From Thermomonas fusca DSM 15424 (GTDB lineage Bacteria; Pseudomonadota; Gammaproteobacteria; Xanthomonadales; Xanthomonadaceae), in the NCBI RefSeq assembly GCF_000423885.1, contig NZ_AUIV01000005.1, positions 119,739 to 183,738 on the forward strand: a DNA stretch of 64,000 nucleotides. Direction: 5' to 3'. This document shows, piece by piece, positions 7,525-15,828 of this stretch. The notes beneath the pieces were generated by a model. The model worked only from the letters and a program-made list of their open reading frames with translations, had not been told where the DNA came from and ran no database searches. The translations under genes and the position numbers were made by a program. Each line of letters begins with the position of its first letter. Position 1 is the first letter of the stretch.

Positions 7525-9819
7525 ATGGTTGCGTCTCCCGATGTCGAAACCGTGGTGCCTGCTCCTTCCCCGCCGCGGCGCGTCAGCGCCACTCTGTCCC
7601 GCAAGGCGCTGCTGGAGCAGCCGGTCACCGGCCGGGAGGAGCCGTTCCGGGACGGGGAACTGATCGTTTCCTGCACCGATCTGCGCGGCATCATCACCTA
7701 CATCAACGAATACTTCTGCGAGATCAGCGGCTACCACGAGAACGAGCTGATCGGCTCCCAGCACAACGTCATCCGCCATCCGGACATGCCGGCGGGGGCA
7801 TTCGCCGACCTGTGGACGCACATCCAGGCCGGCCGGCCGTGGGGGGGTCTGGTCAAGAACCGCTGCAAGAACGGCGACCACTACTGGGTGGACGCGCATG
7901 TCACCCCGATCCTCGACGAGGCAGGCAAGGTCACCGGCTACATGTCGGTGCGGCGCAAGCCGTCGCGCGCGCAGGTGGCCGAGGCCGAGCGCGTCTATGC
8001 GCAGCTGCGTACCGGCCAGCTGAAGGACGTGGTGATCCGCAACGGCCGCGTGCGGCAGGTGCCGCTGGCGGAGCGGCTGAACCCGCTGTGGAAGCTGTCG
8101 CTGACCACGCGCCTGTACCTGTTCGCCCTGTTCGGCCCGGTGCTGGCGGCGCTGCTGCTGTTGCGCGCGGGCGCGCACGACGTGACCGGGTGGCTGCTGG
8201 TGGTCGCCAGTCTCGGCTTCACCCTGTATTCGGCCCGCTGGCTCTCGCGCGACGTGGTGGGCCGCTGCAACGACGCCCGCCGCGCGCTGCGCGAGATCGC
8301 CGGCGACGTGTTCACCGGCCACATCGACACCTCGCGCAGCGACGAGGTCGGCGGCATCCTGCAGGGCATCAAGTCGATGCAGACCCGGCTGGGCTTCCAG
8401 GTCGAGGACCTGCGCCGCGAGCGGGCGATGACCCGCGAGGCGATGGCGTCCGCGACCGCCAACATCATGGTGGCCGATTCCAATCGCAAGGTGGTGTTCG
8501 CCAACCGCGCGATGCAGGCCATGCTGGGGCGGGCGGAAGCGGCGATCGCGCAGACGCTGCCGGAGTTCCGGGCGGAGCGCACGGTCGGGACCTACCTGGA
8601 GGAATTCCACCCGGAGCCGGCGCGGCGGCGGGTCCTGCTGGGCGGGCTGACCACAGTGCACGCCGAAACCGTCGAACTGGGGGCGCTGACCTTCGACACC
8701 ACCGTGACCGCGGTACGCAGCGAACAGGGCAAGGTGCTGGGCTACATCACCGAATGGCGCGACCGCACCGGCGAACTGCTGATCGAACGCGAAATCGAGC
8801 AAGTGGTGGCGCGCGCCGCGGCGGGAGACCTGGATTGCCGCATCGTCGAGCAGGGTAAGCAGGACTTCCACCTGACCATTTCCCGCAGCGTCAACGCCAT
8901 GGTGGACAACACCCAGCGCGCGTTGGTGGGCATCCGCCAGGTGCTGCATTCGCTGGCCGAAGGCGACCTGACGCACCGCGTGGACGCACGCCTGCAGGGA
9001 ACGTTCGGCGAAATGGCCGCCAACGCCAACGAGACCGTGGAACGCCTGACCGAGATGGTGGGGCAGATCCAGGACGCGGTGGTGGCGATCAACGCCGCGG
9101 CATCCGAGATTTCCTCCGGCAACGACGATCTTTCCAGGCGGACCGAGCTGCAGGCGGCCAGCCTGGAGGAAACCGCGTCCTCGATGGAGGAATTGACCTC
9201 CACCGTGCAGCACAACGCGGAGCGCGTGCGCGATGCGCGGCGGCTGGCGGAACAGGCCTCCACCATCGCCCAGGACGGCGGGGAGGTGGCGACGGAGGCA
9301 GTCAGTACGATGCGGCGGATCACCGACGCCTCGCACAGGATCGAGGAGATCATCGGGGTGATCGACGGCATCGCCTTCCAGACCAACATCCTGGCGCTGA
9401 ACGCGGCGGTGGAGGCGGCGCGCGCCGGCGAACAGGGGCGCGGCTTCGCGGTGGTGGCGGGCGAGGTGCGGGCGCTGGCGCAGCGTTCGGCAACCTCGGC
9501 CAAGGAAATCAAGATGCTGATCGAGACCTCCGTGCTGGCCGTGGACCAGGGCTCCGTGCAGGTCAGGCAGGCCGGCGAAGCGATCGGGAAGCTGGTCAGC
9601 GAGGTCGGCAAGGTCTCCAGGCTGGTGGCCGAAATCAGCTCCGCCAACGACGAGCAGACGTCTGGCATCGGGGTCGTCAACCAGGCGGTCACGGAACTGG
9701 ACAATTCCACCCAGCAGAACGCGGCGCTGGTGGAGCAGGCCAGCGCGGCGGCGCGGTCCATGGCGGACCAGGCGCAAGCCCTCTCGGAACAGATGTCGCG
9801 CTTCCGGTTGGTGGCGTGA
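7525..9819 (+). CDS. PAS-containing methyl-accepting chemotaxis protein
   Basis: 764 residues, started at ATG 7525 with AGGAG at 7513-7517. Order of parts: an Aer-like PAS domain (about 45-150, with FRDGELIVSCTD, ITYINEYFCEISGY and NRCKNGDHYWVDAH); a hydrophobic pair near 195-235 that anchors the protein with no large periplasmic domain; a HAMP-like segment; a second PAS (about 310-410); another HAMP-like linker; and the MCP signalling domain with the hairpin tip VIDGIAFQTNILALNAAVEAAR-type sequence. It would sense an internal cue such as redox state or oxygen and signal to CheA. The sigma-28-type promoter places it with motility genes. Confidence 0.92.
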   Translation: MVASPDVETVVPAPSPPRRVSATLSRKALLEQPVTGREEPFRDGELIVSCTDLRGIITYINEYFCEISGYHENELIGSQHNVIRHPDMPAGAFADLWTHIQAGRPWGGLVKNRCKNGDHYWVDAHVTPILDEAGKVTGYMSVRRKPSRAQVAEAERVYAQLRTGQLKDVVIRNGRVRQVPLAERLNPLWKLSLTTRLYLFALFGPVLAALLLLRAGAHDVTGWLLVVASLGFTLYSARWLSRDVVGRCNDARRALREIAGDVFTGHIDTSRSDEVGGILQGIKSMQTRLGFQVEDLRRERAMTREAMASATANIMVADSNRKVVFANRAMQAMLGRAEAAIAQTLPEFRAERTVGTYLEEFHPEPARRRVLLGGLTTVHAETVELGALTFDTTVTAVRSEQGKVLGYITEWRDRTGELLIEREIEQVVARAAAGDLDCRIVEQGKQDFHLTISRSVNAMVDNTQRALVGIRQVLHSLAEGDLTHRVDARLQGTFGEMAANANETVERLTEMVGQIQDAVVAINAAASEISSGNDDLSRRTELQAASLEETASSMEELTSTVQHNAERVRDARRLAEQASTIAQDGGEVATEAVSTMRRITDASHRIEEIIGVIDGIAFQTNILALNAAVEAARAGEQGRGFAVVAGEVRALAQRSATSAKEIKMLIETSVLAVDQGSVQVRQAGEAIGKLVSEVGKVSRLVAEISSANDEQTSGIGVVNQAVTELDNSTQQNAALVEQASAAARSMADQAQALSEQMSRFRLVA

Positions 9820-9838
9820 CGGCGATGCCGGCCCGCCG

Positions 9839-9855
9839 GAGGCGCCAGGCGCCTC
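9839..9855. terminator. Hairpin between convergent genes
   Basis: GAGGCGC (9839-9845) pairs with 9849-9855 around a three-base loop, between the stop codons of the chemoreceptor and the kinase genes. There is no T run, so terminator function is uncertain. Confidence 0.3.
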
Positions 9856-11833
9856 AGTCCATCTTGGCCAGACGGATGCCGACGTCGGCATAGCCGCGCG
9901 AGGCGTCCAGCGGCTGCGCCTTGCCGCCGACCATGCGGCTGCCGCAGTCGCGGTCGGCGCACAGGGTCAGCCAGCCGCCCACCGCGGCGGCCGGCTGGGC
10001 GCGCAGCTCGCCGGCACTGGGCAGGCGGTAGCGATGGCCGTCCTGCGCGCCCAGCCAGGCGGCGTAGGCCAGCGCATCGGCGGCGGAAACGCAGGCGATC
10101 GGCTTGCGGTCGTTGCCGGTGTTGTTCCACCGCAGCTTGCGGCCGAAGAAGCCCTTGCCGCAGTTCGCCGCGGCGCGGCCGGTGGCGCTGGCGAAGCGGG
10201 CGTAGTCGGAGCGGCTGACCGTCAGGATCTCCACGCTGGCCGCCTGCGACTGCGCGGCTCGGGCGGTCACGGCGACTGCCTTGATGGGCGCCGGCCCCAC
10301 CCGCGCCTGCAGTGCCCGCTGGCGCGCGGCATCCAGCCCCAGCCAGCCGGTTTCTGCCAGCAGGGTGGCGGCGCTGCCGCGGGTGGCGGGTTTGGCCAGC
10401 AGCGTGGTCAAGCGTCGCTCCAGCGCGGCATCGAGGCGCTTGCGCAGCAGGGCGATCGAGGCGCCGGTGCCGCCGCGGCGCGCATCGAGCTGCTGCGCAC
10501 GCTGGAATGCCGCCCGCGCGCTGGCGCTGTCGCCGCCCAGCAGTGCGCGCTCGGCGGCATTGCCCAGTGCGTCGAACAGTTCCGCGGTCAGCCGCAGGGT
10601 ATCGGGATCGGTCGGATTGGTGCGCCAGGCCGCCTCGATGCTGTCCCAGGCGTTGGCATTGGCGGGCGAAAGCAGCGCGCCGTTGCGCAGCTGCTGCTCG
10701 GCATTGGCGACGAAGGCGGCAACGCTGCCGCCGGTTGCCAGCGGGTCGCCCAGCCCGGTCACCGCGCCTTCGGTCGGTGCCGGCAGGTCGATTGCCGCGG
10801 GCGCATCCGCGGCCTGGGCGTTGGTCGCCGCGGGTGAGGGCGATTCGCGCAGGGAGAAGTAGGCCATGGCGAGCGCCAGCGCTGCCATGCCGCCGATCCC
10901 GGCAAGCAGCCAACGCGACCCGGCCGCCGCGGCTTGCGGTTCCGCCAGTGCCGCGGGCGGGACTTCGACCGCGCCGAAGGCCCTGCCGCTGCGCCGCTCG
11001 AGTGCGTCGAGCGCCTGCAGCATGTCGTTGGCGCTGGCGTAGCGCTGGTCAGGTTGCTTAGCCATGGCCTTGTCGATCAGCGGTTGCCAGTGCTTCAGCG
11101 CGGCCGGCAGCCGTGGCACCGGTTCCTGCACGTGCTTGAGTGCCATGGTCAGTGCATCGCCGGCGTTGTAGGGCAATTGGCCCACCAGCATTTCCCAGAT
11201 GAGCACGCCGATGCTGTAGATGTCCGCGCGGCGGTCCACGTCCTGCCCGCGCGCCTGCTCCGGTGGCATGTAGGCGGTGCTGCCGACGGCCAGCCCGGCG
11301 CTGGTCAGGCGCGGGTTGCTGCCGCGGCGCAGGGCGATGCCGAAGTCGGCCAGCATCGGCCGGTCGGCGTCGTCGAACAGCACGTTCTCGGCCTTCACGT
11401 CGCGGTGCACCACGCCGCGCACGTGCGCGTAGTCCAGCGCGTCCAGCAGGCTGCGCAGGATCGCCGCCACCTTCGGCTGGTCGCCGGCCAGCCGGCGTTG
11501 GGCCAGGTGGCCGCGCGAAAGATAGGGCATCGAGTAGAACGGCAGGCCGTCGCCGGTGCGCCCGACCTCGTAGATGCCGACGATGTTGGGATGTTCCAGC
11601 CGGGCGATGGTGCGGGCCTCGTTCTCGAAGCGCGCGCGGCTGACCTCGTCGGCCAGTGCGTCGGCCAGCATCACCTTCAGCGCCACCTTGCGATCCAGCG
11701 AGGCCTGCTCGGCCAGGTAAACGGTGGACATGCCGCCGTGGCCGATCACCCGCAAGATGCGGTAGCCGTCGATGCTGGGATAGGTCTTGTCGGTCACGTT
11801 GCAGTTCGCTTGCCCGGGTGCAGCGCCGAGCAT
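9854..11833 (-). CDS. Ser/Thr protein kinase with C-terminal FGE/SUMF1-like domain
   Basis: About 659 residues. The N-terminal kinase domain (roughly 15-275) has the glycine loop GHGGMSTVYLA, lysine in VALKVM, HRDVKAEN, DFG and MPPEQARG. A single membrane helix (WLLAGIGGMAALALAMAYF) follows, then a periplasmic alanine-rich helical stretch, then a C-terminal formylglycine-generating-enzyme-like domain (about 520-659, with VSRSDYARFAS, PIACVSAADALAYAAWLGA, YRLPSAGEL). Kinases of this plan act at the inner membrane; the FGE-like domain probably binds a ligand rather than oxidising cysteine. Start: ATG 11833 or GTG 11797, neither with a good ribosome binding site. Confidence 0.85.
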   Translation of the reverse strand: MLGAAPGQANCNVTDKTYPSIDGYRILRVIGHGGMSTVYLAEQASLDRKVALKVMLADALADEVSRARFENEARTIARLEHPNIVGIYEVGRTGDGLPFYSMPYLSRGHLAQRRLAGDQPKVAAILRSLLDALDYAHVRGVVHRDVKAENVLFDDADRPMLADFGIALRRGSNPRLTSAGLAVGSTAYMPPEQARGQDVDRRADIYSIGVLIWEMLVGQLPYNAGDALTMALKHVQEPVPRLPAALKHWQPLIDKAMAKQPDQRYASANDMLQALDALERRSGRAFGAVEVPPAALAEPQAAAAGSRWLLAGIGGMAALALAMAYFSLRESPSPAATNAQAADAPAAIDLPAPTEGAVTGLGDPLATGGSVAAFVANAEQQLRNGALLSPANANAWDSIEAAWRTNPTDPDTLRLTAELFDALGNAAERALLGGDSASARAAFQRAQQLDARRGGTGASIALLRKRLDAALERRLTTLLAKPATRGSAATLLAETGWLGLDAARQRALQARVGPAPIKAVAVTARAAQSQAASVEILTVSRSDYARFASATGRAAANCGKGFFGRKLRWNNTGNDRKPIACVSAADALAYAAWLGAQDGHRYRLPSAGELRAQPAAAVGGWLTLCADRDCGSRMVGGKAQPLDASRGYADVGIRLAKMD

Positions 11834-11861
11834 ACGACGGGCGTGGTGATGGATGGAACGA

Positions 11862-12344
11862 TCAGCGCGCCGGCTTGCGGCGGACGTACAACTGCTTGCG
11901 GGTGCGCGCGACCACCTCGCCGCCGGCATCCACGATGTCGTTGTCGAACCAGCGCAGTACCTTGCCGCCGCCGGCGGCGGCGTCGCGCAGCTCCCCGAGC
12001 ACCGCGTCGTCGAGCGCGAAGTTGGCCTGCACCACGCCGCGGCCGGGCTTCACGAATTCGATCTCGCCCGCCTTGTCCCACACGAAGTGGTCGCGGCCGA
12101 GGTGGTGCAGGACCATCAGCATCCAGAACGGGTCGGTCATCGCGAACAGGCTGCCGCCGAAGTGGGTACCCACGTAGTTGCGGTTCCACGGCCGCATCCG
12201 CAGTTCCACCCGGGCGCGGCGGTAGTCGTCGGACAGGTGGGTCAGGTGGATGCCGGCAAGCAGGTAGGGCGGCCACAGGTTGAGGCCGTGGCGGAACAGG
12301 CTGGCTCGCATGGTGACGCGGATCGCGGGAGGAGGGGGCATCAT
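11862..12344 (-). CDS. DUF4442 hot-dog-fold thioesterase-like protein
   Basis: 160 residues. The segment RPWNRNYVGTHFGGSLFAMTD is the central helix of hot-dog thioesterases (compare NHxGTxFGG) and the pattern through FALDDAVLGELRD fits DUF4442 (YiiD C-terminal-like). Such proteins usually act on acyl-CoA or acyl-ACP. It lies just upstream of the kinase gene on the same strand, 28 bases away. Substrate is unknown. Confidence 0.75.
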   Translation of the reverse strand: MMPPPPAIRVTMRASLFRHGLNLWPPYLLAGIHLTHLSDDYRRARVELRMRPWNRNYVGTHFGGSLFAMTDPFWMLMVLHHLGRDHFVWDKAGEIEFVKPGRGVVQANFALDDAVLGELRDAAAGGGKVLRWFDNDIVDAGGEVVARTRKQLYVRRKPAR

Positions 12345-12378
12345 CCCATACGCGGCCGTACTGTTGCGTGTGCGGCCG

Positions 12379-12413
12379 CCCCCGCTGCTGGCGCGGGCCT
12401 GCGCAAGCGGGGG
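12379..12413 (-). terminator. Hairpin directly after the cnoX stop codon
   Basis: CCCCCGCT (12379-12386) pairs with AGCGGGGG (12406-12413) around a 19-base GC-rich loop that can fold further. It begins at the base after the cnoX stop. No T run, so it is only a possible terminator. Confidence 0.35.
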
Positions 12414-13286
12414 TCAGACCAGCAGCAGCGCCGACATCTGCCTGCGGTAGCGGCCCACCAGCTCGTCGTCGTCGAGCACGCGGAAGGCGTCGATCAGCGA
12501 TTTGCGGGCCAGGTCGTCGCCGTACTTGCGATCGCGGCGCAGGATTTCGATGAACTGGGCCAGCCCGGCCTCGGCATCGCCAGCCACCAGCTGGCGCACG
12601 CCCAGCAGATGGCGCGCGCGCAGGTCGCCCGGTTCGGCGGCGATCGCGGCTTGCAGCACTTCCGCGGGGGGCGCGTCGACCAGCAGGGCGGCGAAACCCA
12701 GCTTGGCGCGTGCCTTGATGGCGCGGTCGTCGGTGGCCAGGTTGGCCGGCAACCGGTCCAGCAGCTGCTCGGCTTCGCTGGCCGAGCCGGTCTGCAGCAG
12801 GGCCAGGGCGAGGTCGAGCTTGTGTTCTTCCTTGTCCGGCTCGGCTTCCACCGCCTTGCGCAGGCGCACGACTTCCTGGTGCGGGTCGAGCGGCGCGGCT
12901 TCGGCCGGGGCCTGCTCTTCGGCGGGGGCGGCTGCGGGCTCGATGCCATGGTGCTTGAGGAATTCGCGCAGCTGGCCTTCCGGCAGCGCGCCGGGAAAAC
13001 CGTCCACCAGCTGCCCGTCCTTGACCAGCATGACCGTGGGCACCGAGCGGATCTGGAACGCCGCGGCCAGTTCCTGCTGCTTGTCCACGTCGACCTTGGC
13101 CAACACGAAAGCGCCGTGATAATCGGCGGCCAGCTTCTCCAGCAGCGGCCCCAGCGTCTTGCACGGGCCGCACCATTCGGCCCAGAAATCCACCAGCACG
13201 GGGGTCTGCATCGACCGGCGGATCACATCCTCCTCGAACTGGGCGGCGGTGGCGTCGAACACGTTCGGGCTGGCGGTCTGGTTCAT
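12414..13286 (-). CDS. cnoX: Thioredoxin-TPR chaperedoxin (CnoX/YbbN type)
   Basis: About 290 residues from ATG 13286 (an in-frame ATG at 13307 adds seven residues; neither has a clear ribosome binding site). A thioredoxin domain (residues 1-110) has the redox centre WCGPCK and the cis-proline RSVPT. An acidic alanine-rich linker is followed by TPR-type helices to the end. The CnoX family protects substrates from overoxidation and hands them to GroEL or DnaK; the E. coli member has lost the first cysteine, whereas this one keeps CxxC and so probably also acts as a reductase. Cytoplasmic. Confidence 0.85.
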   Translation of the reverse strand: MNQTASPNVFDATAAQFEEDVIRRSMQTPVLVDFWAEWCGPCKTLGPLLEKLAADYHGAFVLAKVDVDKQQELAAAFQIRSVPTVMLVKDGQLVDGFPGALPEGQLREFLKHHGIEPAAAPAEEQAPAEAAPLDPHQEVVRLRKAVEAEPDKEEHKLDLALALLQTGSASEAEQLLDRLPANLATDDRAIKARAKLGFAALLVDAPPAEVLQAAIAAEPGDLRARHLLGVRQLVAGDAEAGLAQFIEILRRDRKYGDDLARKSLIDAFRVLDDDELVGRYRRQMSALLLV

Positions 13287-13359
13287 GGCGAGGTCGCTAA
13301 GGGACATGGCCCAGTAGATGGCGACGAAGGCCGCAATCGCAAGCCGATGTAAAAAATAG

Positions 13360-13399
13360 TTGACATGCGAAGCGACGAATGTAATGTCTGCATTACATT
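13360..13399 (+). promoter_or_regulatory. Promoter overlapped by a perfect palindromic operator
   Basis: A -35 TTGACA (13360-13365) and -10 TAATGT (13382-13387) are 16 bases apart. A perfect inverted repeat, arms AATGTAATG (13378-13386) and CATTACATT (13391-13399) around TCTG, covers the -10. It sits just ahead of the membrane protein/XRE pair, so autorepression by the XRE protein is the natural reading (inferred). Confidence 0.7.
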
Positions 13400-13421
13400 T
13401 AGTCCGCTGGAGATGACATCA

Positions 13422-14057
13422 ATGCGCCTCTCTCCCCGATCCGGCTTTGTCACCTGGCTGTTGTTGGCCGGCGTCGGCCTGGCCCTGTTCTTCACCGGTG
13501 AATACCGCGACCTGCCGCTGCCATTGGGGTGGCTGGGGATGTTCCTGTTCGTGGCTGCGGTCTGGTTCTCGGTGGCGCAGCTACACGCGACTCCGGCAAG
13601 CGACGAAGAAGTCCAGGTGGCGCCCGGCGAATGGCAGGCCTGGGTCGGCGTGGCCTTTGCCAGCGCGCTGATCGTCGCCCTCATACTCAAGGCGGAGCTG
13701 CTACTGCCGCAGCTGCCGATCCACCGCAATCCGGATGCCGGCGCGGCCGGCAAGTCCATCGGCACCCTGTTCGTGGCCTGGCTGGTGCTGGCGCAGGTGC
13801 TGAAGCAACGCTGGGCGGGGCGCGTGCAGGCCGATGAACGCGATGCACGGATTGAGCTGGTCGCCGGCCAGTGGGCCCGCTGCGCCGCCGCTGGCGGGGT
13901 GGTCGCGATCGCGCTGCTGCTGGGGTTCTCCGAGACCGAGCGCCTGCGTGAATTCAGTTACCCCTTCATCGCGCAGATGCTGATGCTGGCGCTGCTGGCC
14001 GGGCTGTGGGTGGAACAGCTGGTGGCCGCGGTGCTGTATTGGCGCGACCGACAATGA
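13422..14057 (+). CDS. Multi-pass membrane protein paired with an XRE regulator
   Basis: 211 residues with about six membrane segments (for example TWLLLAGVGLALFFTG and WLGMFLFVAAVWFSVAQLHA). I do not recognise a named family. Start ATG 13422 has GGAG at 13409-13412; an earlier ATG at 13413 abuts that site and is unlikely. A cytoplasmic loop QVQADERDARIE-type segment (near VQADERDARIELVAGQW) resembles the loop of small membrane proteins that are encoded with YozG-like XRE repressors. The stop overlaps the start of the XRE gene by four bases. The pair is likely controlled by the palindrome at 13378-13399. Confidence 0.65.
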   Translation: MRLSPRSGFVTWLLLAGVGLALFFTGEYRDLPLPLGWLGMFLFVAAVWFSVAQLHATPASDEEVQVAPGEWQAWVGVAFASALIVALILKAELLLPQLPIHRNPDAGAAGKSIGTLFVAWLVLAQVLKQRWAGRVQADERDARIELVAGQWARCAAAGGVVAIALLLGFSETERLREFSYPFIAQMLMLALLAGLWVEQLVAAVLYWRDRQ

Positions 14058-14275
14058 GCGGCACCGCGGTTGCCAACGACATCCGCCGACTGCGCTTCGC
14101 GCGGGGTGAAATGACCCAGCAGGCGTTGGCCGATGCCTGCGGCGTCACCCGCCAGACCATCATCGCGCTGGAGGCAGGCCGCTACGCGCCATCGCTGGAG
14201 CTGGCGTTTCGCATTGCCGATGCGCTGGGCGTGCGGATTGAAGAGGTCTTCCAATGGAACGGGGCCAAGAAGTAG
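14054..14275 (+). CDS. Small XRE-family transcriptional regulator
   Basis: 73 residues, essentially one helix-turn-helix: IRRLRFARGEMTQQALAD, CGVTRQTIIALEAGRYAPS and LAFRIADALGVRIEEVF. This is the compact YozG-like form with no ligand domain. It begins within the stop codon of the upstream membrane gene (ATGA at 14054-14057), so translation is coupled. As a dimer it is the best candidate for binding the 13378-13399 palindrome. Confidence 0.88.
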   Translation: MSGTAVANDIRRLRFARGEMTQQALADACGVTRQTIIALEAGRYAPSLELAFRIADALGVRIEEVFQWNGAKK

Positions 14276-14383
14276 CCGCGGCATGCCAGCCCCAAAGGCT
14301 GCCGCCGGATTCCTGCCGGACACCGCATCTGTTAGGGTCGCCACGGCGACGGAGGGCCGTCAACACGTACTCAAGGGGATGAA

Positions 14384-14971
14384 ATGCACGTTTGGAAATC
14401 GATACTTGCCATGCTGCTGGCTTTCGCCTTCTCGGCGGCGCACGGCAAGGACGTGATCAGCGCGACAGGCGCCACCAATCCGCCGCCATCAGAAGCGCTA
14501 GTCGCTTTCGATCGCTACGAGCTGAGGCCGGCGGCGCTGGCTACGGAATATTCCAATCACGACGCCAACAAGGCGGCGTTGGCCTCGTTCCAGCGGAACC
14601 TGGACGAGCGGGTCGGTAACTGGCTTCAGGAACAGAATGCGCGGCCGGCGGCTCACGAGCCGGTACGTACTTTGATCATCGAGCCGCGCATCGAGAAGAT
14701 CCGGTTCATCGGCAAGGGCGCGCGATTCTGGGCTGGCGCGCTTGCCGGAAGCTCGCAGGTGCTGGTGAAGGTGAAAATGACCGACCAAGCGACGGGAACG
14801 GTCATCGCGGAGCCGGAGTTTTATCAGCACGCGAAAGGCATGGCCGGCGCGTGGACGTTCGGTGCCGCGGACAACAGCATGCTGATCCGCGTCGCGAGCA
14901 TGACCTTGCAGTACCTGCAGGACAATCAGCCCACCGCGGTGGGTGGGGCGACCGGCTGGGCCAGCAAGTAA
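14384..14971 (+). CDS. Secreted DUF4410-like protein
   Basis: 195 residues with a signal peptide (residues 1-21, cleaved near AHGKD). The core has TLIIEPRIEKIRFIGKGARF and a glycine-rich GALAGSSQVLVKVKMTDQATG followed by AEPEFYQHA, a pattern seen in DUF4410 and related periplasmic or outer-membrane-associated proteins. The start at 14384 follows AAGGGG. Location is periplasmic by prediction; function unknown. The family assignment is tentative. Confidence 0.55.
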   Translation: MHVWKSILAMLLAFAFSAAHGKDVISATGATNPPPSEALVAFDRYELRPAALATEYSNHDANKAALASFQRNLDERVGNWLQEQNARPAAHEPVRTLIIEPRIEKIRFIGKGARFWAGALAGSSQVLVKVKMTDQATGTVIAEPEFYQHAKGMAGAWTFGAADNSMLIRVASMTLQYLQDNQPTAVGGATGWASK

Positions 14972-14996
14972 TCTTCAGCCGTGGACCGGAGTCGCG

Positions 14997-15629
14997 GTGA
15001 CCATTGAGAAAACCCGGCGCGGCGCGGTCCTGGCGGCGCTTGCGGCGCTGTCGTTTACCCTCGCGCTGCTGCTGGCCGCCGTCGGCCTGCCGGAGTATTC
15101 GCACCGCATCCACCCGGTAGCGCTGCGCGGTGCCAGTGGCCTGCCGGGAGCGATGCTGTTCAACGCGGGCGCGTTCCTGCTGCCGGGGATCGCACTGCTG
15201 CTGGCTTCGCAGGCGCTGCGGCCTTCACTGGCCAAGCGGGGCTGGGCGGCGCGGATCGGGCTGACCCTGGCGCAGCTGTCGGCGCTGGCGTTCGGGCTGC
15301 AGGGTGCGCTGCCGCTGGATGCCAGCGGACAGGACGAGCACGCGATGCGGCTGCATGCGCTGATGTGGATGCTGTGGTGGATCGCGTTCGTGCCGGCGAT
15401 GCTGCTGCTGGCGCTGGGCGCGCGGCGCGGCGCCGGGTTTGCCGTTGCCTGTCTTGCCGCCGGCCTGCTGGTGCCGCTGCTGGCGGTGCTGGCACCGGTG
15501 GATGCGTGGGTGGGGCTGGCGCAGCGGCTGGCGTTCGCGCTGTGGCTGGGCTGGTGGCTGCTGGCGGCGCTGGTGCTCAGCCGTGTTTCAGTTTCAGCGC
15601 AAGAATCGTTGCCGCCAGCACGAAGGTGA
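14997..15629 (+). CDS. DUF998 family membrane protein
   Basis: 210 residues from GTG 14997, with GGAG at 14988-14991. Six membrane segments; the motifs LPEYSHRIHPVALRGASGLPGAML-like start, FNAGAFLLPGIALLLAS and a conserved histidine in MRLHALMWMLWW fit DUF998 proteins. Function is unknown. Its 3' end overlaps the 3' end of the oppositely directed SemiSWEET gene by 53 bases. Confidence 0.75.
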   Translation: MTIEKTRRGAVLAALAALSFTLALLLAAVGLPEYSHRIHPVALRGASGLPGAMLFNAGAFLLPGIALLLASQALRPSLAKRGWAARIGLTLAQLSALAFGLQGALPLDASGQDEHAMRLHALMWMLWWIAFVPAMLLLALGARRGAGFAVACLAAGLLVPLLAVLAPVDAWVGLAQRLAFALWLGWWLLAALVLSRVSVSAQESLPPARR

Positions 15630-15828
15630 CCGCGTTAGAGGCGATCATCGGCCACGAGTCGAGGAAGATCCCGTAGCCAAACCAGCAGACGATGCCGAAG
15701 GTGAACACCACGTACATCCCCAGCGAGATGCCGGAGGTGTCGCGGGTGCGGATGGTCTTCACCGCCTGCGGCACGAACGACAGCGTGGTGCAGGTGGCGG
15801 CCAGGTAACCCAGCCATTCCAGGTTCAT
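15577..15828 (-). CDS. SemiSWEET-type sugar transporter
   Basis: 83 residues, the usual SemiSWEET length, with three membrane helices. The PQ-loop motif is present (LSFVPQAVKTIRTRDTSGIS) together with CWFGYGIFLDSWPMI and a conserved asparagine in ASNAVTFVLA. SemiSWEETs work as dimers and move mono- or disaccharides down their gradient. The start overlaps the stop of the amidohydrolase gene by four bases, so the two are translationally coupled; the substrate might be linked to that enzyme, but this is inference. Confidence 0.88.
   Translation of the reverse strand: MNLEWLGYLAATCTTLSFVPQAVKTIRTRDTSGISLGMYVVFTFGIVCWFGYGIFLDSWPMIASNAVTFVLAATILALKLKHG

Noticed and set aside
6015..8858. A 947-codon plus-strand frame across yhhQ, DUF502 and the chemoreceptor
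   Set aside because: It runs antisense through two recognisable genes and out of frame with the third, with no family motif.
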